DNA of 64,000 nucleotides from JAACFF01 sp963807975 (GCA_963807975.1 CAWEDV010000001.1:2294001-2358000); one strand, 5' to 3'; counted from the first letter of the stretch, positions 25,527 through 34,615 are shown. The notes: a model not told the origin generated them from the sequence alone. Made by a program: numbers and translations.

Positions 25527-26114
25527 ATGAACAGCGTTCCGTTTGGTTTCGACCTCGATCCAAACACATTCATTCCTTCCCAGTACGACAACCACATCCG
25601 CCGCCATCTAGGCAAGATGGCTGGACAGTATGTAGACGATCAAGCTTTCCAAGATCAACTTGATCAGGAAGATGCCCTGCTTTACGAAGTGTACGAAATC
25701 AAGCGCCCGCAAATCGAAGGCGAGCTGTTAAACGGCATTTCCATTGTCCATCCTGGGAAAGTAGGGGAGGAGTATTACATGACCAAGGGGCACTTCCACA
25801 CCGTCCTGGAGACGGCCGAAGTCTATTTCTGCCTCAAAGGGCATGGCTACATGGTCATGGAGACGCCGGAAGGGGAATGGGCCATTGAAGAGCTGACCCC
25901 CGGCAGAGTGCTCTATGTCCTGCCCCGCTGGGCGCATCGCTCCGTAAACGTCAGCATGGACGAAGATCTGATCACCTTCTTCGTTTATCCGGGCAACGCC
26001 GGCCACGACTACGGCACCATTGAAAAACAAGGCTTTCGCAAGCTCATCGTCCAGCAAGAAGGGCAGCCCCAGTTCGTCGATAACCCACGCTGGAATCCAC
26101 CGGGCAGCCCATGA
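25527..26114 (+). CDS. Cupin-type glucose-6-phosphate isomerase
   Basis: A 195-residue archaeal-type phosphoglucose isomerase (PF06560), a metal-dependent cupin interconverting glucose 6-phosphate and fructose 6-phosphate. The metal site is visible: KGHFHTVLETAEVYFCLKG gives His, His and Glu (about 90-105), and PRWAHRSVN gives the last His (about 145). The G-x-EYYMTKGHFH core is typical. The ATG at 25527 follows AAGGAG at seven bases. The next reading frame starts inside its stop codon (ATGA at 26111). In this pathway context a related substrate is possible. Confidence 0.9.
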   Translation: MNSVPFGFDLDPNTFIPSQYDNHIRRHLGKMAGQYVDDQAFQDQLDQEDALLYEVYEIKRPQIEGELLNGISIVHPGKVGEEYYMTKGHFHTVLETAEVYFCLKGHGYMVMETPEGEWAIEELTPGRVLYVLPRWAHRSVNVSMDEDLITFFVYPGNAGHDYGTIEKQGFRKLIVQQEGQPQFVDNPRWNPPGSP

Positions 26115-27080
26115 AAGCGCTAAAAGAATGCCACATCCTGGTCACGCCCACGTCATACGGCCGTGAGCAGCCACGCTTAAAAGAAGAGCTTGAGGCTGCT
26201 GTGGGGCGGGTTACGTACAACACCACCGGCCAACCGCTCTCGTCGGAACAGTTGGCCCAGCTTCTGCCCGATGTCGACGGCTTTATCGCTGGCCTGGATT
26301 GGATTGATCGCCGCGCCATAGAAGCGGCCCCCCACTTGCAGGTCATCGCCCGCTACGGCGTTGGCACCGACCGCGTCGATAGTGCCGCCGCGCAGGAGCA
26401 AGGCATCGTCATCACCAACACTCCCGCCGCCAATGCCGTCGCTGTGGCCGAGTTAACGCTCGCCCTTTTGCTCAACCTGGCCCGGCCCATCCTCTATGCC
26501 GCTGGCGAAGTACGCCAGGGCCAATGGCCGCGCACCAAGGGCTTTTCCCTGCAAGATAAAACCGTCGGCATCATCGGCCTGGGCGCCATCGGCAAGGAGG
26601 TCGCCCGCCGTCTAGCCCCATTTGACTGCCATCTCCTGGCCTATGACGTGGTTGCCGATGACGCCTTCGCTGCGGACAATGACCTAACACTGACCGCCAT
26701 GATACGATCTACTGCGCCAGGCTGACTTTGTCACGCTACATGTACCCGTTTTGCCTGCGACCAAAAATATGGTCGATGCCTCATTCCTGGCCCAAATGAA
26801 GCCGGGAGCCTTTTTGATCAACACATCGCGCGGCGAACTCGTTGACGAAGCCGCCCTCTATGAGGCCCTGCTCAGCGGTCAGCTGCGTGGGGCTGCATTG
26901 GATGCTTTCACCCAGGAACCGCCAGCAGCGGACAATCCCCTGCTCTCACTGGCCCAAGTCATCCCCACGCCCCACATGGGGGCCCATGCCGACAGCGCCA
27001 CCAACGCCATGGGCCGCATGGCCCTGGCCAACTGCCTGGCGGTTCTCAAAGGAGAACCGCCGCTTAACCCGCTTTCATAA
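26111..27080 (+). pseudogene. D-2-hydroxyacid (phosphoglycerate-type) dehydrogenase, frameshifted
   Basis: Two frames together make one SerA-like dehydrogenase of about 320 residues. The first (26111-26704) has ARYGVGTDRVD, the TNTPAANAVAVAELTLALLLNLAR stretch and the NAD loop GIIGLGAIGKEVARR. The second resumes at 26706 with DLLRQADFVTLHVPVLPATKNM, catalytic Arg in INTSRGELVDE, Asp/Glu in ALDAFTQEPP and His in PTPHMGAH, to 27080. A net +1 shift at about 26705 breaks it and gives a stop near 26723. All catalytic residues survive, so the break is recent or could be a sequencing error. Start overlaps the previous stop (ATGA). Confidence 0.85.
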
Positions 27081-27090
27081 CGAGGAACAA

Positions 27091-27360
27091 ATGAGTAAGG
27101 AAGAGACATTAAACAGAATTCGCGAGCTTGGCTTGCTGGCTGTTTTGCGCAGCCCCTTTCCCCATATCCCTCTCATGCCCACCGGCGGCATCAATATCGA
27201 CAATATCCCCGACTGGTTTAAGGCCGGCGCCTTCGCCGTCGGTGCCGGAAGTCAATTATGCCCTAAGAACCTGGTCAACAAAGGGGATTTTGCGGCCGTT
27301 TCCAATATCGCCGCTGAATTCATGAAAGCGGTCGAAGGCGCGCAGCCGCAGAGCGTTTGA
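27091..27360 (+). pseudogene. KDPG/KHG aldolase with internal deletion
   Basis: The 89-codon frame joins the N-terminus of a 2-keto-3-deoxy-6-phosphogluconate aldolase (MSKEETLNRIRELGLLAVLR) directly to its C-terminal third (PFPHIPLMPTGGINIDNIPDWFKAGAFAVGAGSQLC). Normal length is about 210 residues, so about 120 residues are missing, including the Schiff-base lysine. The frame is kept across the junction, which suggests a clean deletion, perhaps between similar LR-x-P-coding words at both edges. GAGGAACAA precedes the ATG. The product would be inactive. Confidence 0.85.
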
Positions 27361-27392
27361 TTTAATTGTAGATGAATTAGGGGAAAAATGAG

Positions 27393-28346
27393 ATGCAAAC
27401 ACAATACAACATTGTCACCAAAAAACAACCAACTTTCTATTTCATTGGCGTCACCACCGGAAGCTCATCCATTAACAAGGTCTTCCCCCTCTGGATGAAA
27501 GAATTGGACCGCCCCGAGATCGTCCTCGAGGGCGTCGACTGCAAAATTCATGACGAAGCAGAGGTTTACCGGCAGGCCGTGGCCCAAATTAAATATGATC
27601 CCAATTCTTTGGGCGCCCTGGTCACCACCCACAAGATCGATCTTTACAATGCGGCCAAAGATATGTTCGACTACTTTGATCCCTACTCCGAGGTCACGGG
27701 TGAATTGTCCAGCATCTCCAAACGAGACAAGAACCTGGAAGGTCACGCCAAGGACCCTATCACCGCTGGCTTGAGCCTTGACCATATCATCGATTCCGGC
27801 TACTTTGCACAAACAGGCGGCGATGTCCTCTGTCTCGGCGCCGGTGGATCGGCCGTGGCCACCCTGCTGCACCTGATCAACAAACCAGACAAGCGGGATC
27901 GCCCCAACCGCTTCATCTGCATCAATCGCAGCCAGCCGCGCCTCGATCACATGCGCGCCATGGTCGAGACTCTAGACACCGACATCAAGGTCGACTACAT
28001 CCAAAACAACAATCCCCGCGTCAACGATGCCCACATCGGCCAACTGCCCCAGCATAGCATCGTCATCAATGCCACGGGCATGGGCAAAGACCATCCCGGC
28101 TCGCCCATCACTGACGACTGCCTTTTCCCCTTGAATGGCATCTCCTGGGAGTTTAACTATCGCGGTGAACTGGATTACCTGCACCAATCCCTGCGCCAAA
28201 CTGAATCCCGCAATTTGCGCGTTGAGGATGGTTGGGTTTACTTTATTCATGGCTGGACGGCCGTTATCTTCCAGGTCCTCCATTTAGAGATGACGTCGGA
28301 ACTATTTGACCGTCTCGACAAAGCAGCATCAACCGTTCGCAAATAA
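27393..28346 (+). CDS. Shikimate/quinate dehydrogenase-like protein
   Basis: A 317-residue AroE-superfamily protein. The N-terminal substrate domain opens FYFIGVTTGSSSINKVFPLW, with the AroE-like Ser-Ser pair, and carries LGALVTTHKIDLY with the catalytic-position lysine (about 77). The NADP domain has VLCLGAGGSAVATLLHL (about 146-162) and NATGMGKDHPGSP (about 223). It is longer than AroE (about 270) and sits in a catabolic operon, so biosynthetic shikimate reduction is unlikely; a cyclic polyol or keto-cyclitol substrate fits better. AGGGGAAAAATGAG precedes the ATG. The next gene follows after 34 bases. Confidence 0.82.
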   Translation: MQTQYNIVTKKQPTFYFIGVTTGSSSINKVFPLWMKELDRPEIVLEGVDCKIHDEAEVYRQAVAQIKYDPNSLGALVTTHKIDLYNAAKDMFDYFDPYSEVTGELSSISKRDKNLEGHAKDPITAGLSLDHIIDSGYFAQTGGDVLCLGAGGSAVATLLHLINKPDKRDRPNRFICINRSQPRLDHMRAMVETLDTDIKVDYIQNNNPRVNDAHIGQLPQHSIVINATGMGKDHPGSPITDDCLFPLNGISWEFNYRGELDYLHQSLRQTESRNLRVEDGWVYFIHGWTAVIFQVLHLEMTSELFDRLDKAASTVRK

Positions 28347-28380
28347 ATAGTCAAGCCCATTGACAAGAGGAGATAACAAG

Positions 28381-29700
28381 ATGAAAGCACGTTTGGTTCC
28401 CCTATATTTCCCCCAAGGTCGCGACGAAGATTTTGATATCCAGCTCGATCGGCTGCAGGCCCTCTTGGCCGGCCATGCCCAGTTCCTCGACGAAGTGCCC
28501 CTGGGCGACCCGCTTCCCGAAGCGGAAGCCGTCATCTTTCCCCAGTTTTTAAGCGATGCCTTTGGCATGCTCAAGGAGTTCCAGGCCATCGAGTTGCCCA
28601 TCCTGGTCGTCACTTCCGAGTTTGGTACCGTGCTCATGTGGGATTGGGAGATCTGCAACTATTTGCGCCAAGAAGGGGTCGGCACCATCGCCCCTCACAG
28701 CCTGGAAATGACCAAGAAGGCGTGCCAGGCGCTCTCTGTAAAACGTGAGCTGCGCGAAACAAAATTTCTCGTCTATCAAGATGATCCCGGCGATGGCATG
28801 CAGGCCGAAATCTTCAAACGCTTTTACTGGTTTAAAGATGAGTGCACCGATCGCATGGTCGATAAATTTGGCATCCAGCTCGAAAAGAGGAGTTTCAAGG
28901 CACTCGGTGCATTCGCCAAAACCTTATCTGACTCAGCCGCTGACAAAGTTATCGCCGAGTGGGACATCAACCTCGGCGATATCTCCCCCAAACAACTGCG
29001 CAGCGCGATCAAGGTTTACATGGCCATCTCCGAGGCCTTAGACGCCGATCCCACCATTCGTGCTGTGGGCATCAACTGCCTCAACGAGTCCTTTTATTCC
29101 GACACCACCCCCTGCCTGGCCTGGAGTATGCTTTACCAGGAACGGCGTCTTATCTGGGGCTGCGAAGCGGATACGCTTTCGATGATCACCAAATATGTTC
29201 TGCACAAGTCGCTGGGCATGCCGATCATGATGACCAACCTATACCCCTTCCTCATGGGCCAGGCCGCCCTCAAACATGAGCGAATTCCCAATTTCCCACC
29301 TGTGAAAGAAGCGCCCGATGACCATGTCCTGGTCGCCCACTGCGGCTACCTGGGCGTCGTGCCCACCGAATTCTCCACAGAATGGGCGCTGCGCAAGAAG
29401 GTATTGGCCATCGTCGACGACAACGCCACTGCCATTGACGCCCGCATGCCCGAAGGGCCCATGACCCTGGCCAAGCTGCAGCCAACCATGGAAAGTATGG
29501 TCGTCATGGAAGGCTCTCTCGAAAAATATGTGCAGTATGAGGACTCAGATTTTCTCAATGGTGGCCTGCTGCGCATCGCCGATGGTCACAAGCTGGTCAA
29601 CAATGTCTCCTCTCACCACTACCTGCTTATGACCGGGCACCAACTCAATGACATCCGCATGCTGGGCCAGATCTTTGACCTGGGCATCGACATCATTTAA
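28381..29700 (+). CDS. L-fucose/L-arabinose isomerase-like protein
   Basis: A 439-residue protein resembling the C-terminal half of the fucose/arabinose isomerase fold. Supporting parts are GINCLNESFYSDTTPCLAWS and WGCEADTLSMITKYVLH in the middle with Glu/Asp metal-ligand candidates, then VAHCGYLG, MVVMEGSLEKY and the C-terminal NNVSSHHYLLMTGH His pair. These enzymes interconvert aldoses and ketoses with a divalent metal. I am less sure of this call than of its neighbours: some members of the superfamily have unknown activity. GAGGAGATAACAAG precedes the ATG. Last gene of the operon, with a bidirectional terminator after it. Confidence 0.65.
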   Translation: MKARLVPLYFPQGRDEDFDIQLDRLQALLAGHAQFLDEVPLGDPLPEAEAVIFPQFLSDAFGMLKEFQAIELPILVVTSEFGTVLMWDWEICNYLRQEGVGTIAPHSLEMTKKACQALSVKRELRETKFLVYQDDPGDGMQAEIFKRFYWFKDECTDRMVDKFGIQLEKRSFKALGAFAKTLSDSAADKVIAEWDINLGDISPKQLRSAIKVYMAISEALDADPTIRAVGINCLNESFYSDTTPCLAWSMLYQERRLIWGCEADTLSMITKYVLHKSLGMPIMMTNLYPFLMGQAALKHERIPNFPPVKEAPDDHVLVAHCGYLGVVPTEFSTEWALRKKVLAIVDDNATAIDARMPEGPMTLAKLQPTMESMVVMEGSLEKYVQYEDSDFLNGGLLRIADGHKLVNNVSSHHYLLMTGHQLNDIRMLGQIFDLGIDII

Positions 29701-29733
29701 CTGCTGATCTCTGCAGATCAACTGCTAATTCTA

Positions 29734-29773
29734 AAAAAGGGGCATCCACCCATTTGTGTGCATGCCCCTTTTT
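29734..29773. terminator. Bidirectional terminator
   Basis: AAAAAGGGGCAT (29734-29745), 16-base loop, ATGCCCCTTTTT (29762-29773). It has A/T tails on both sides and separates the catabolic operon from the convergent ABC permease gene. Confidence 0.92.
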
Positions 29774-29819
29774 GATCGCCTAGTCACTCTCGCTAAGGCG
29801 GGGATCAATTGATCACCCC

Positions 29820-29850
29820 GTCATTCCCGCGCAGGCAGGAATCCATTTTC
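29820..29850. repeat. REP-like dispersed repeat, copy 1
   Basis: GTCATTCCCGCGCAGGCAGG followed by AATCCATTTTC. Related copies at 34505, 34706, 43667 and 49836, all intergenic. The core CCTGCGCAGGCAGG forms a small hairpin. Confidence 0.75.
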
Positions 29851-29855
29851 GCTTC

Positions 29856-32255
29856 TTATTCGTAAGCCAAAACTTCACGAATCGTCAGTCTTGCCGCGCT
29901 GCGCGCCGGCCACATACTGGCCACAACCGACAGGAAGATAACCACCCCCAGCCAGATCGCAAAGCCTAACGTGGTGACCTCTAGTGGCATGACTGTGCCC
30001 ATCATCGCCGTACTGATCGTGCGCAAGAGCACAAAACTGATCGGAAAGGAGAGCACTACCGCTGCGACGAAGCTGATCAAGCCGATCATCAGGCCCTCGA
30101 TCACCACCGTTTTGATGATTTGTCCATCCACAGCGCCAATGGCGCGCATCACGCCAATTTCGCGCGTACGTTCCAAGACATTCATGCCCATGGTGCCCAT
30201 GAGGCCAATGCTGCCCACAACCGCCGTCAATATGGCCATCATCATCAAGAAAACCACCAGAATATTCATCGCCTGTGACTGCTGCTGGCGCGTGACTTTA
30301 CCCGCTTCAACATTGCTGATCTTATATCCCCGTCCGCGCAGAAATTGGTCAATAGTCTGGCTCAGCGCGCTTTGCGCTTCCAAAGATTCAATTTCGGCCA
30401 CGACGCGATAACTTGTGGCTTGTCCGGCGGTGTTCGTTAGGTAAGAAACAGTATCATAGTTAGCATACCCAAGCATATCTCCTGCCAGACTCATGAAGCG
30501 GTAAATGCCCACAACGGGCCATTCCTCAGCCCTTTGACCTGGTATCTGAATACGCAGAGAATCACCTATCTCAAAATCGGGATATTCTTCCCATATGGCG
30601 TCGGAAACGACCAACACTTTTTCATCGTCCTTCTCCAGCCAACGCCCTGCCACCATATCGGCATCTAACAAAGTTGAGTCCTCTGGCGGGGCAATAATGT
30701 ACAGATTCGATTGCACATCATCATTTTCATCCAATATATCGGCCGTGGCCGCGCCCCAACTTTCAATAAGCTGCACGCCTGGTATCTGTGACAGCTCGCG
30801 CTTCACCTGCGCTGTCCGGTATGGTTCCTTGAAGGTAACCATCACGTCAGCTAGAAAATGCTGGCTCATCGTATCCATGAACCCATTGAGCGAGGCACGC
30901 ACATTGAATACGCCGATGAATATCGCTCCAGCCATAACCAGCGTGAACAGGGTTAAAGCCAATCGCGCTTTCCGCCGGAATGTGTTGCGAATGGAAATCA
31001 ATAATGGTCGTGATAGAAATTTGAACCACACGCCTAGGCGATCGACCAGCCCATATCTGCTCTTCGATTCGACCGGATTATCGTCGCTGATTGCCCGCCG
31101 CACCGTCGTCTTCGCCCCCCTATTGACCGGAAAATAGCCGGCAGCCAGGGAAACCGCAAAGGCCAAAATGACCTGTAGAACAATAGCAATGGGCACAATA
31201 CGAAAGCCTTGAATATCAATGCTCAACATTCCGCCCATGAAACTGGCCAATCCATAACCAGCGATGACACCAAGCGGCACGGCAATGATCAAGGCGATGA
31301 TGCCGTAGGCGATGATCAGCGCGATATACATCACCGAAATATTAAAACCGCGCGCGCCGACCAGTTTCATCACCCCAATTTGCCGCCGGTGTTGGGTAAG
31401 CAGGGCGTTGAGCGTATTAATGATCAGCGAACTACTCAAAAACATAATCAATATACCCAGAATGCCCAGCACCCCGACCAGGGCTAATACCGTGGATTCC
31501 ATTGGATGTTCGGTAGTTTTATTACTGTTGGTGCGATAGATAGCGCGTCCCGTACGTTCTATTTTATCTTCCACCTGCTCTCTAATGGCAGCGATTACCG
31601 CCTCATCATTACCCGCTTCAATTTGCACATAAAGGCGATTGAAATCGTTTTCTCCGCCGAGCCACTCCGCCGTGTCCAGAGTGATATAACCGCGCGGAGG
31701 CGCCGCGAAATCTCCGGCGGCATATTGGTCACCCACCGTACCGACGATGGGTAAGGTACGCACCGTCCCATCCGTCATTTGCAGCAAGGCTGTATCACCC
31801 GGCTGCAGCCCGGTGCTGTTCATCATATCCTCACGCACCACGAGTTCGCGATCTTGCGGATATTTGGTTCCGGTAACCGGTGTTAAGAGGTTTATTTCCG
31901 CCGCAACAGGATCATCAACGGCAACGACATCCAATGGCCTCCAGGAGTTTCCATCCTCTCCTACACGTAGGGAGAGGTACTGCCGCCCTTCAGCATTCTC
32001 CACCCCCGGGATTTTCTCCACCGCCTTGACCAGATCCTCGTCGAAAGAATCGGTTAAGACCTCAATATTGGCCGGCTGCGCAGCGGCATAGCTGACGCCG
32101 ATATCCTCCGAGAGAATGGCGTACGTGGTGACGATGGCCCCAATGGCGAATACGCCCACGGCAATCGAAGCGATCACCAGCAGCGTACGTGTTTTATCCC
32201 CCCGCAAATCAGCCAGCACCTTTTGCCAGCTTGGTCGTAACCAGGTTAAATTCAT
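29856..32255 (-). CDS. ABC transporter permease, double FtsX/MacB-type
   Basis: A 799-residue permease with two tandem MacB/FtsX modules. Module 1 has a first membrane span (about 24-46), an extracytoplasmic MacB_PCD-like domain (about 47-260) and three spans (about 265-395). Module 2 repeats this from about 420 to the end. RKARLALTLFTLVMAGAIFIG marks the start of the second module, and LERTREIGVMRAIGAVDGQI is the coupling helix motif. The GVMKLVGARGFNI stretch is the matching motif in module 1. Such proteins export lipids, lipoproteins or peptides, or transmit force across the membrane. The ATPase gene ends two bases upstream, so the two are translationally coupled. Confidence 0.9.
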   Translation of the reverse strand: MNLTWLRPSWQKVLADLRGDKTRTLLVIASIAVGVFAIGAIVTTYAILSEDIGVSYAAAQPANIEVLTDSFDEDLVKAVEKIPGVENAEGRQYLSLRVGEDGNSWRPLDVVAVDDPVAAEINLLTPVTGTKYPQDRELVVREDMMNSTGLQPGDTALLQMTDGTVRTLPIVGTVGDQYAAGDFAAPPRGYITLDTAEWLGGENDFNRLYVQIEAGNDEAVIAAIREQVEDKIERTGRAIYRTNSNKTTEHPMESTVLALVGVLGILGILIMFLSSSLIINTLNALLTQHRRQIGVMKLVGARGFNISVMYIALIIAYGIIALIIAVPLGVIAGYGLASFMGGMLSIDIQGFRIVPIAIVLQVILAFAVSLAAGYFPVNRGAKTTVRRAISDDNPVESKSRYGLVDRLGVWFKFLSRPLLISIRNTFRRKARLALTLFTLVMAGAIFIGVFNVRASLNGFMDTMSQHFLADVMVTFKEPYRTAQVKRELSQIPGVQLIESWGAATADILDENDDVQSNLYIIAPPEDSTLLDADMVAGRWLEKDDEKVLVVSDAIWEEYPDFEIGDSLRIQIPGQRAEEWPVVGIYRFMSLAGDMLGYANYDTVSYLTNTAGQATSYRVVAEIESLEAQSALSQTIDQFLRGRGYKISNVEAGKVTRQQQSQAMNILVVFLMMMAILTAVVGSIGLMGTMGMNVLERTREIGVMRAIGAVDGQIIKTVVIEGLMIGLISFVAAVVLSFPISFVLLRTISTAMMGTVMPLEVTTLGFAIWLGVVIFLSVVASMWPARSAARLTIREVLAYE

Positions 32256-32257
32256 TC

Positions 32258-34252
32258 TTATTGCCTCGCCTGACTGCGGGCCAGGTTTTCTTGCCGTCTC
32301 TCTTGGGCCACATCTTCCAGCAGGGCCACCGTCGCCGGTGATTCTTCCATAATCGTGAAGAACTGCTCACGCGAAAGCAATCCTACTTCCACCGGCTCTT
32401 CCCCGGCGCGCACCGTGGCCAGCGCCTGTGCGCCGCCTATCAGCTCCACCTCACCGAAGAACGCGTGTTTCGCCAGTTGGGCCACCGCCTGCGGCTGCCC
32501 ATCCCATACCTGCACCTCGCCGCTGCCGACCATGTAGAAATGGTCCACCGCCTCCCCCTGGCGTAGAATGACTTCGCCCGGTGCAAAGCGCGCGCGCTGC
32601 AAATCATGAGTCGCCTGAAGCATCTGCGGGTGATCCAGAGAAGGCAGCGTGCCAGCCACGATCGGATCGATGATCTCTCCGTCGGAGATGATCACCGTGC
32701 GGTCCACGCGGCTGGTCAGCGACGGGTCATGGGTCACAATCAGGATCGTCTTGCCCTGTGCCGCCAGTTCACGGAAAACGCGGATCACCACATCCGCCGA
32801 ACGGGAGTCCAGATTGCCCGTCGGTTCGTCGGCGACGATGATCGGTGGGTCCGTCGCCAGCGAACGGGCGATAGCCGCCGCCTGCTGCTGCCCGTTAGAG
32901 ACATTGGAAGGCAGATCATAAGCATGATCCGCCAGGCCTACCATTTTCAACAGTTCCATGGCCCGATCCGGCCGTTCCGCATAAGGGTAGACATTGCAGT
33001 AATCCATGGGCAAGATCGTATTTTCCAGCAGGCTCAACGTGGGCAGTAGTTGGAAAAACTGGAAGACGATGCCCACATTATGCCCGCGCCACAGCGCCCG
33101 CTTGCTTTCCGTCATGCTGTAGATATCTTCATCCCCAATGCACACTTGGCCTGAGGTCGGATGGTCAATGCCCGTCAGCATATTGAGTAGCGTCGACTTG
33201 CCGCTGCCTGACTTACCCACAAGGGCCACAAACTGCCCATATTCAATTTCCAGATCCACGCCCTTCAGCGCCGTGAAGCTGCCCGCGGCGTTAACATAGG
33301 TCTTGACCACATCCTGCAGGAGGATCGCCGGTTTCGACTGGTCATGTGTCGCTTCCAGTTTTAAATTGGCCAGCAAAGGAGAGCCGTCATCCCCACCGTC
33401 CGGCATAACCACCTCCCCATCCGTAGGAGCGTTTCGCGAAGCGCCCTTACCCGAAGCCCCCTTAACGAAAGCGCCCCTACCCGAAGCGCCCCTTCCACCT
33501 AATGATTCAACCAGTTCACCATCAGAAATCAACAACCTGCGCGTAAAACGGGAGGCCAGGTCCATATCATGGGTGACCATAATCACCGTCTTCCCCTGCT
33601 CCACCAGCTTGGCGAAAATATTGAAGATCGTATCCGCCGTCACCGAATCCAGGCTGCCCGTCGGCTCGTCGGCCACGATTAACGGGGGATCATTGACCAG
33701 CGCCCGCGCGATAGCCACGCGCTGTTTCTGCCCTCCTGAAATGTGGGCCGGCAGCTTATTCGCATGCTCGCTTAACTCCACAATATCCAGCAGTCTTAAC
33801 GCCTCCTCCTGGCTGGGGCCTGGCTGGAAGCGTCCCGCAAATTCCTGCGGCAGCATGATATTGTTGACCAGGTTGAGCTGCGGCATCAATTCAAAAGATT
33901 GGTAGACGATGCCCATATTTTCCCCGCGCCAGACGGCCAGTTCATCCTGGCTCATCTTGCCGATGGAAAGCGGCTGCCCATTACCATTCTGGCTTGCCTT
34001 GTCCGGAGCGAAATAAAGCGCTTCCCCGGAGCTGATTTCGCTCACGCCCGAGATCATATTCAGCAAAGTCGTCTTGCCCGCACCCGACTTGCCCACAATA
34101 CCTAGAAACTCACCCGCCTGGACATCCATACTGATATCCTTCAAAGCCACAAAATCCCCCGATCCCGTTTCATACACCTTGCCCACACCACGCAGGCTGA
34201 TAATCGGCGCTTTCTCCATCAGCGTTTCATTCCCTTCTACGTCAATATTCAT
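32258..34252 (-). CDS. Fused tandem ABC ATPase with C-terminal cNMP-binding-like domain
   Basis: A 664-residue protein with three parts. ATPase 1 (about 15-240) is LolD/MacB-like, with Walker A GIVGKSGAGKTTLLNM, signature ISGGQKQRVAIARAL and Walker B LIVADEPTGSLD. A Gly/Ala/Ser linker with imperfect GASGKGA repeats follows (about 245-290). ATPase 2 (about 305-530) has Walker A ALVGKSGSGKSTLLNM, but its signature is VSNGQQQAAAIARSL instead of LSGGQ. The C-terminal 110 residues (FAPGEVILRQGEAVDHFYMV to FFGEVELIGG) match a cyclic-nucleotide-binding fold. The likely ATG is at 34252; an in-frame TTG is at 34258. Drives the permease downstream. Confidence 0.92.
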   Translation of the reverse strand: MNIDVEGNETLMEKAPIISLRGVGKVYETGSGDFVALKDISMDVQAGEFLGIVGKSGAGKTTLLNMISGVSEISSGEALYFAPDKASQNGNGQPLSIGKMSQDELAVWRGENMGIVYQSFELMPQLNLVNNIMLPQEFAGRFQPGPSQEEALRLLDIVELSEHANKLPAHISGGQKQRVAIARALVNDPPLIVADEPTGSLDSVTADTIFNIFAKLVEQGKTVIMVTHDMDLASRFTRRLLISDGELVESLGGRGASGRGAFVKGASGKGASRNAPTDGEVVMPDGGDDGSPLLANLKLEATHDQSKPAILLQDVVKTYVNAAGSFTALKGVDLEIEYGQFVALVGKSGSGKSTLLNMLTGIDHPTSGQVCIGDEDIYSMTESKRALWRGHNVGIVFQFFQLLPTLSLLENTILPMDYCNVYPYAERPDRAMELLKMVGLADHAYDLPSNVSNGQQQAAAIARSLATDPPIIVADEPTGNLDSRSADVVIRVFRELAAQGKTILIVTHDPSLTSRVDRTVIISDGEIIDPIVAGTLPSLDHPQMLQATHDLQRARFAPGEVILRQGEAVDHFYMVGSGEVQVWDGQPQAVAQLAKHAFFGEVELIGGAQALATVRAGEEPVEVGLLSREQFFTIMEESPATVALLEDVAQERRQENLARSQARQ

Positions 34253-34258
34253 AGCCAA

Positions 34259-34615
34259 TCACTTTACATCAAGAAACCCGGTCATCCTAGAAAACCACAT
34301 AGATTCCCGGCTATTTATAATCTAATCGCCCCCACCCCATCAATACCCACCTCCGCGAACCTCCGCGTCTTCCTCTCTACGGCCCTCTGCGTAACCCGTT
34401 CGCTAACTCCGCAATCATCCGCTCTCGTCCGCGTCCCATTCCATCCATTAACGGCTCTTCAGTAGTCAGCATCTTCTTATGATCTGTCATTCCTCTTCTG
34501 ATCTGTCATTCCTGCACAGGGAGGGATCCATCTTCGCACTCATGGGAATAGGCGCCCGCCTACGCGCGTGATAGGCTGTGAGCGACTACAGAAAATTCTG
34601 ATCCATTAGCAAAAC
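34259..34615. other. Intergenic region with repeat debris
   Basis: No gene is seen. It holds the ABC operon leader, a degenerate low-complexity stretch with CTCCGCG and CTCTGCG words (34348-34420) and a REP-like copy with its flank (34505-34563). A partial GTCATTCC word at 34485 suggests nested insertions of the same repeat family. Confidence 0.6.
34505..34563. repeat. REP-like dispersed repeat, copy 2 (long form)
   Basis: GTCATTCCTGCACAGGGAGG, then a downstream arm with CACTCATGGGAATAG and GCCCGCC that parallels the copy at 43667. The family unit is therefore about 55-70 bp in its long form. Confidence 0.65.

Noticed and set aside
32606..33905. Plus-strand frames within the ABC ATPase gene
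   Set aside because: They are shadows of the minus-strand gene, whose Walker and signature motifs are clear.
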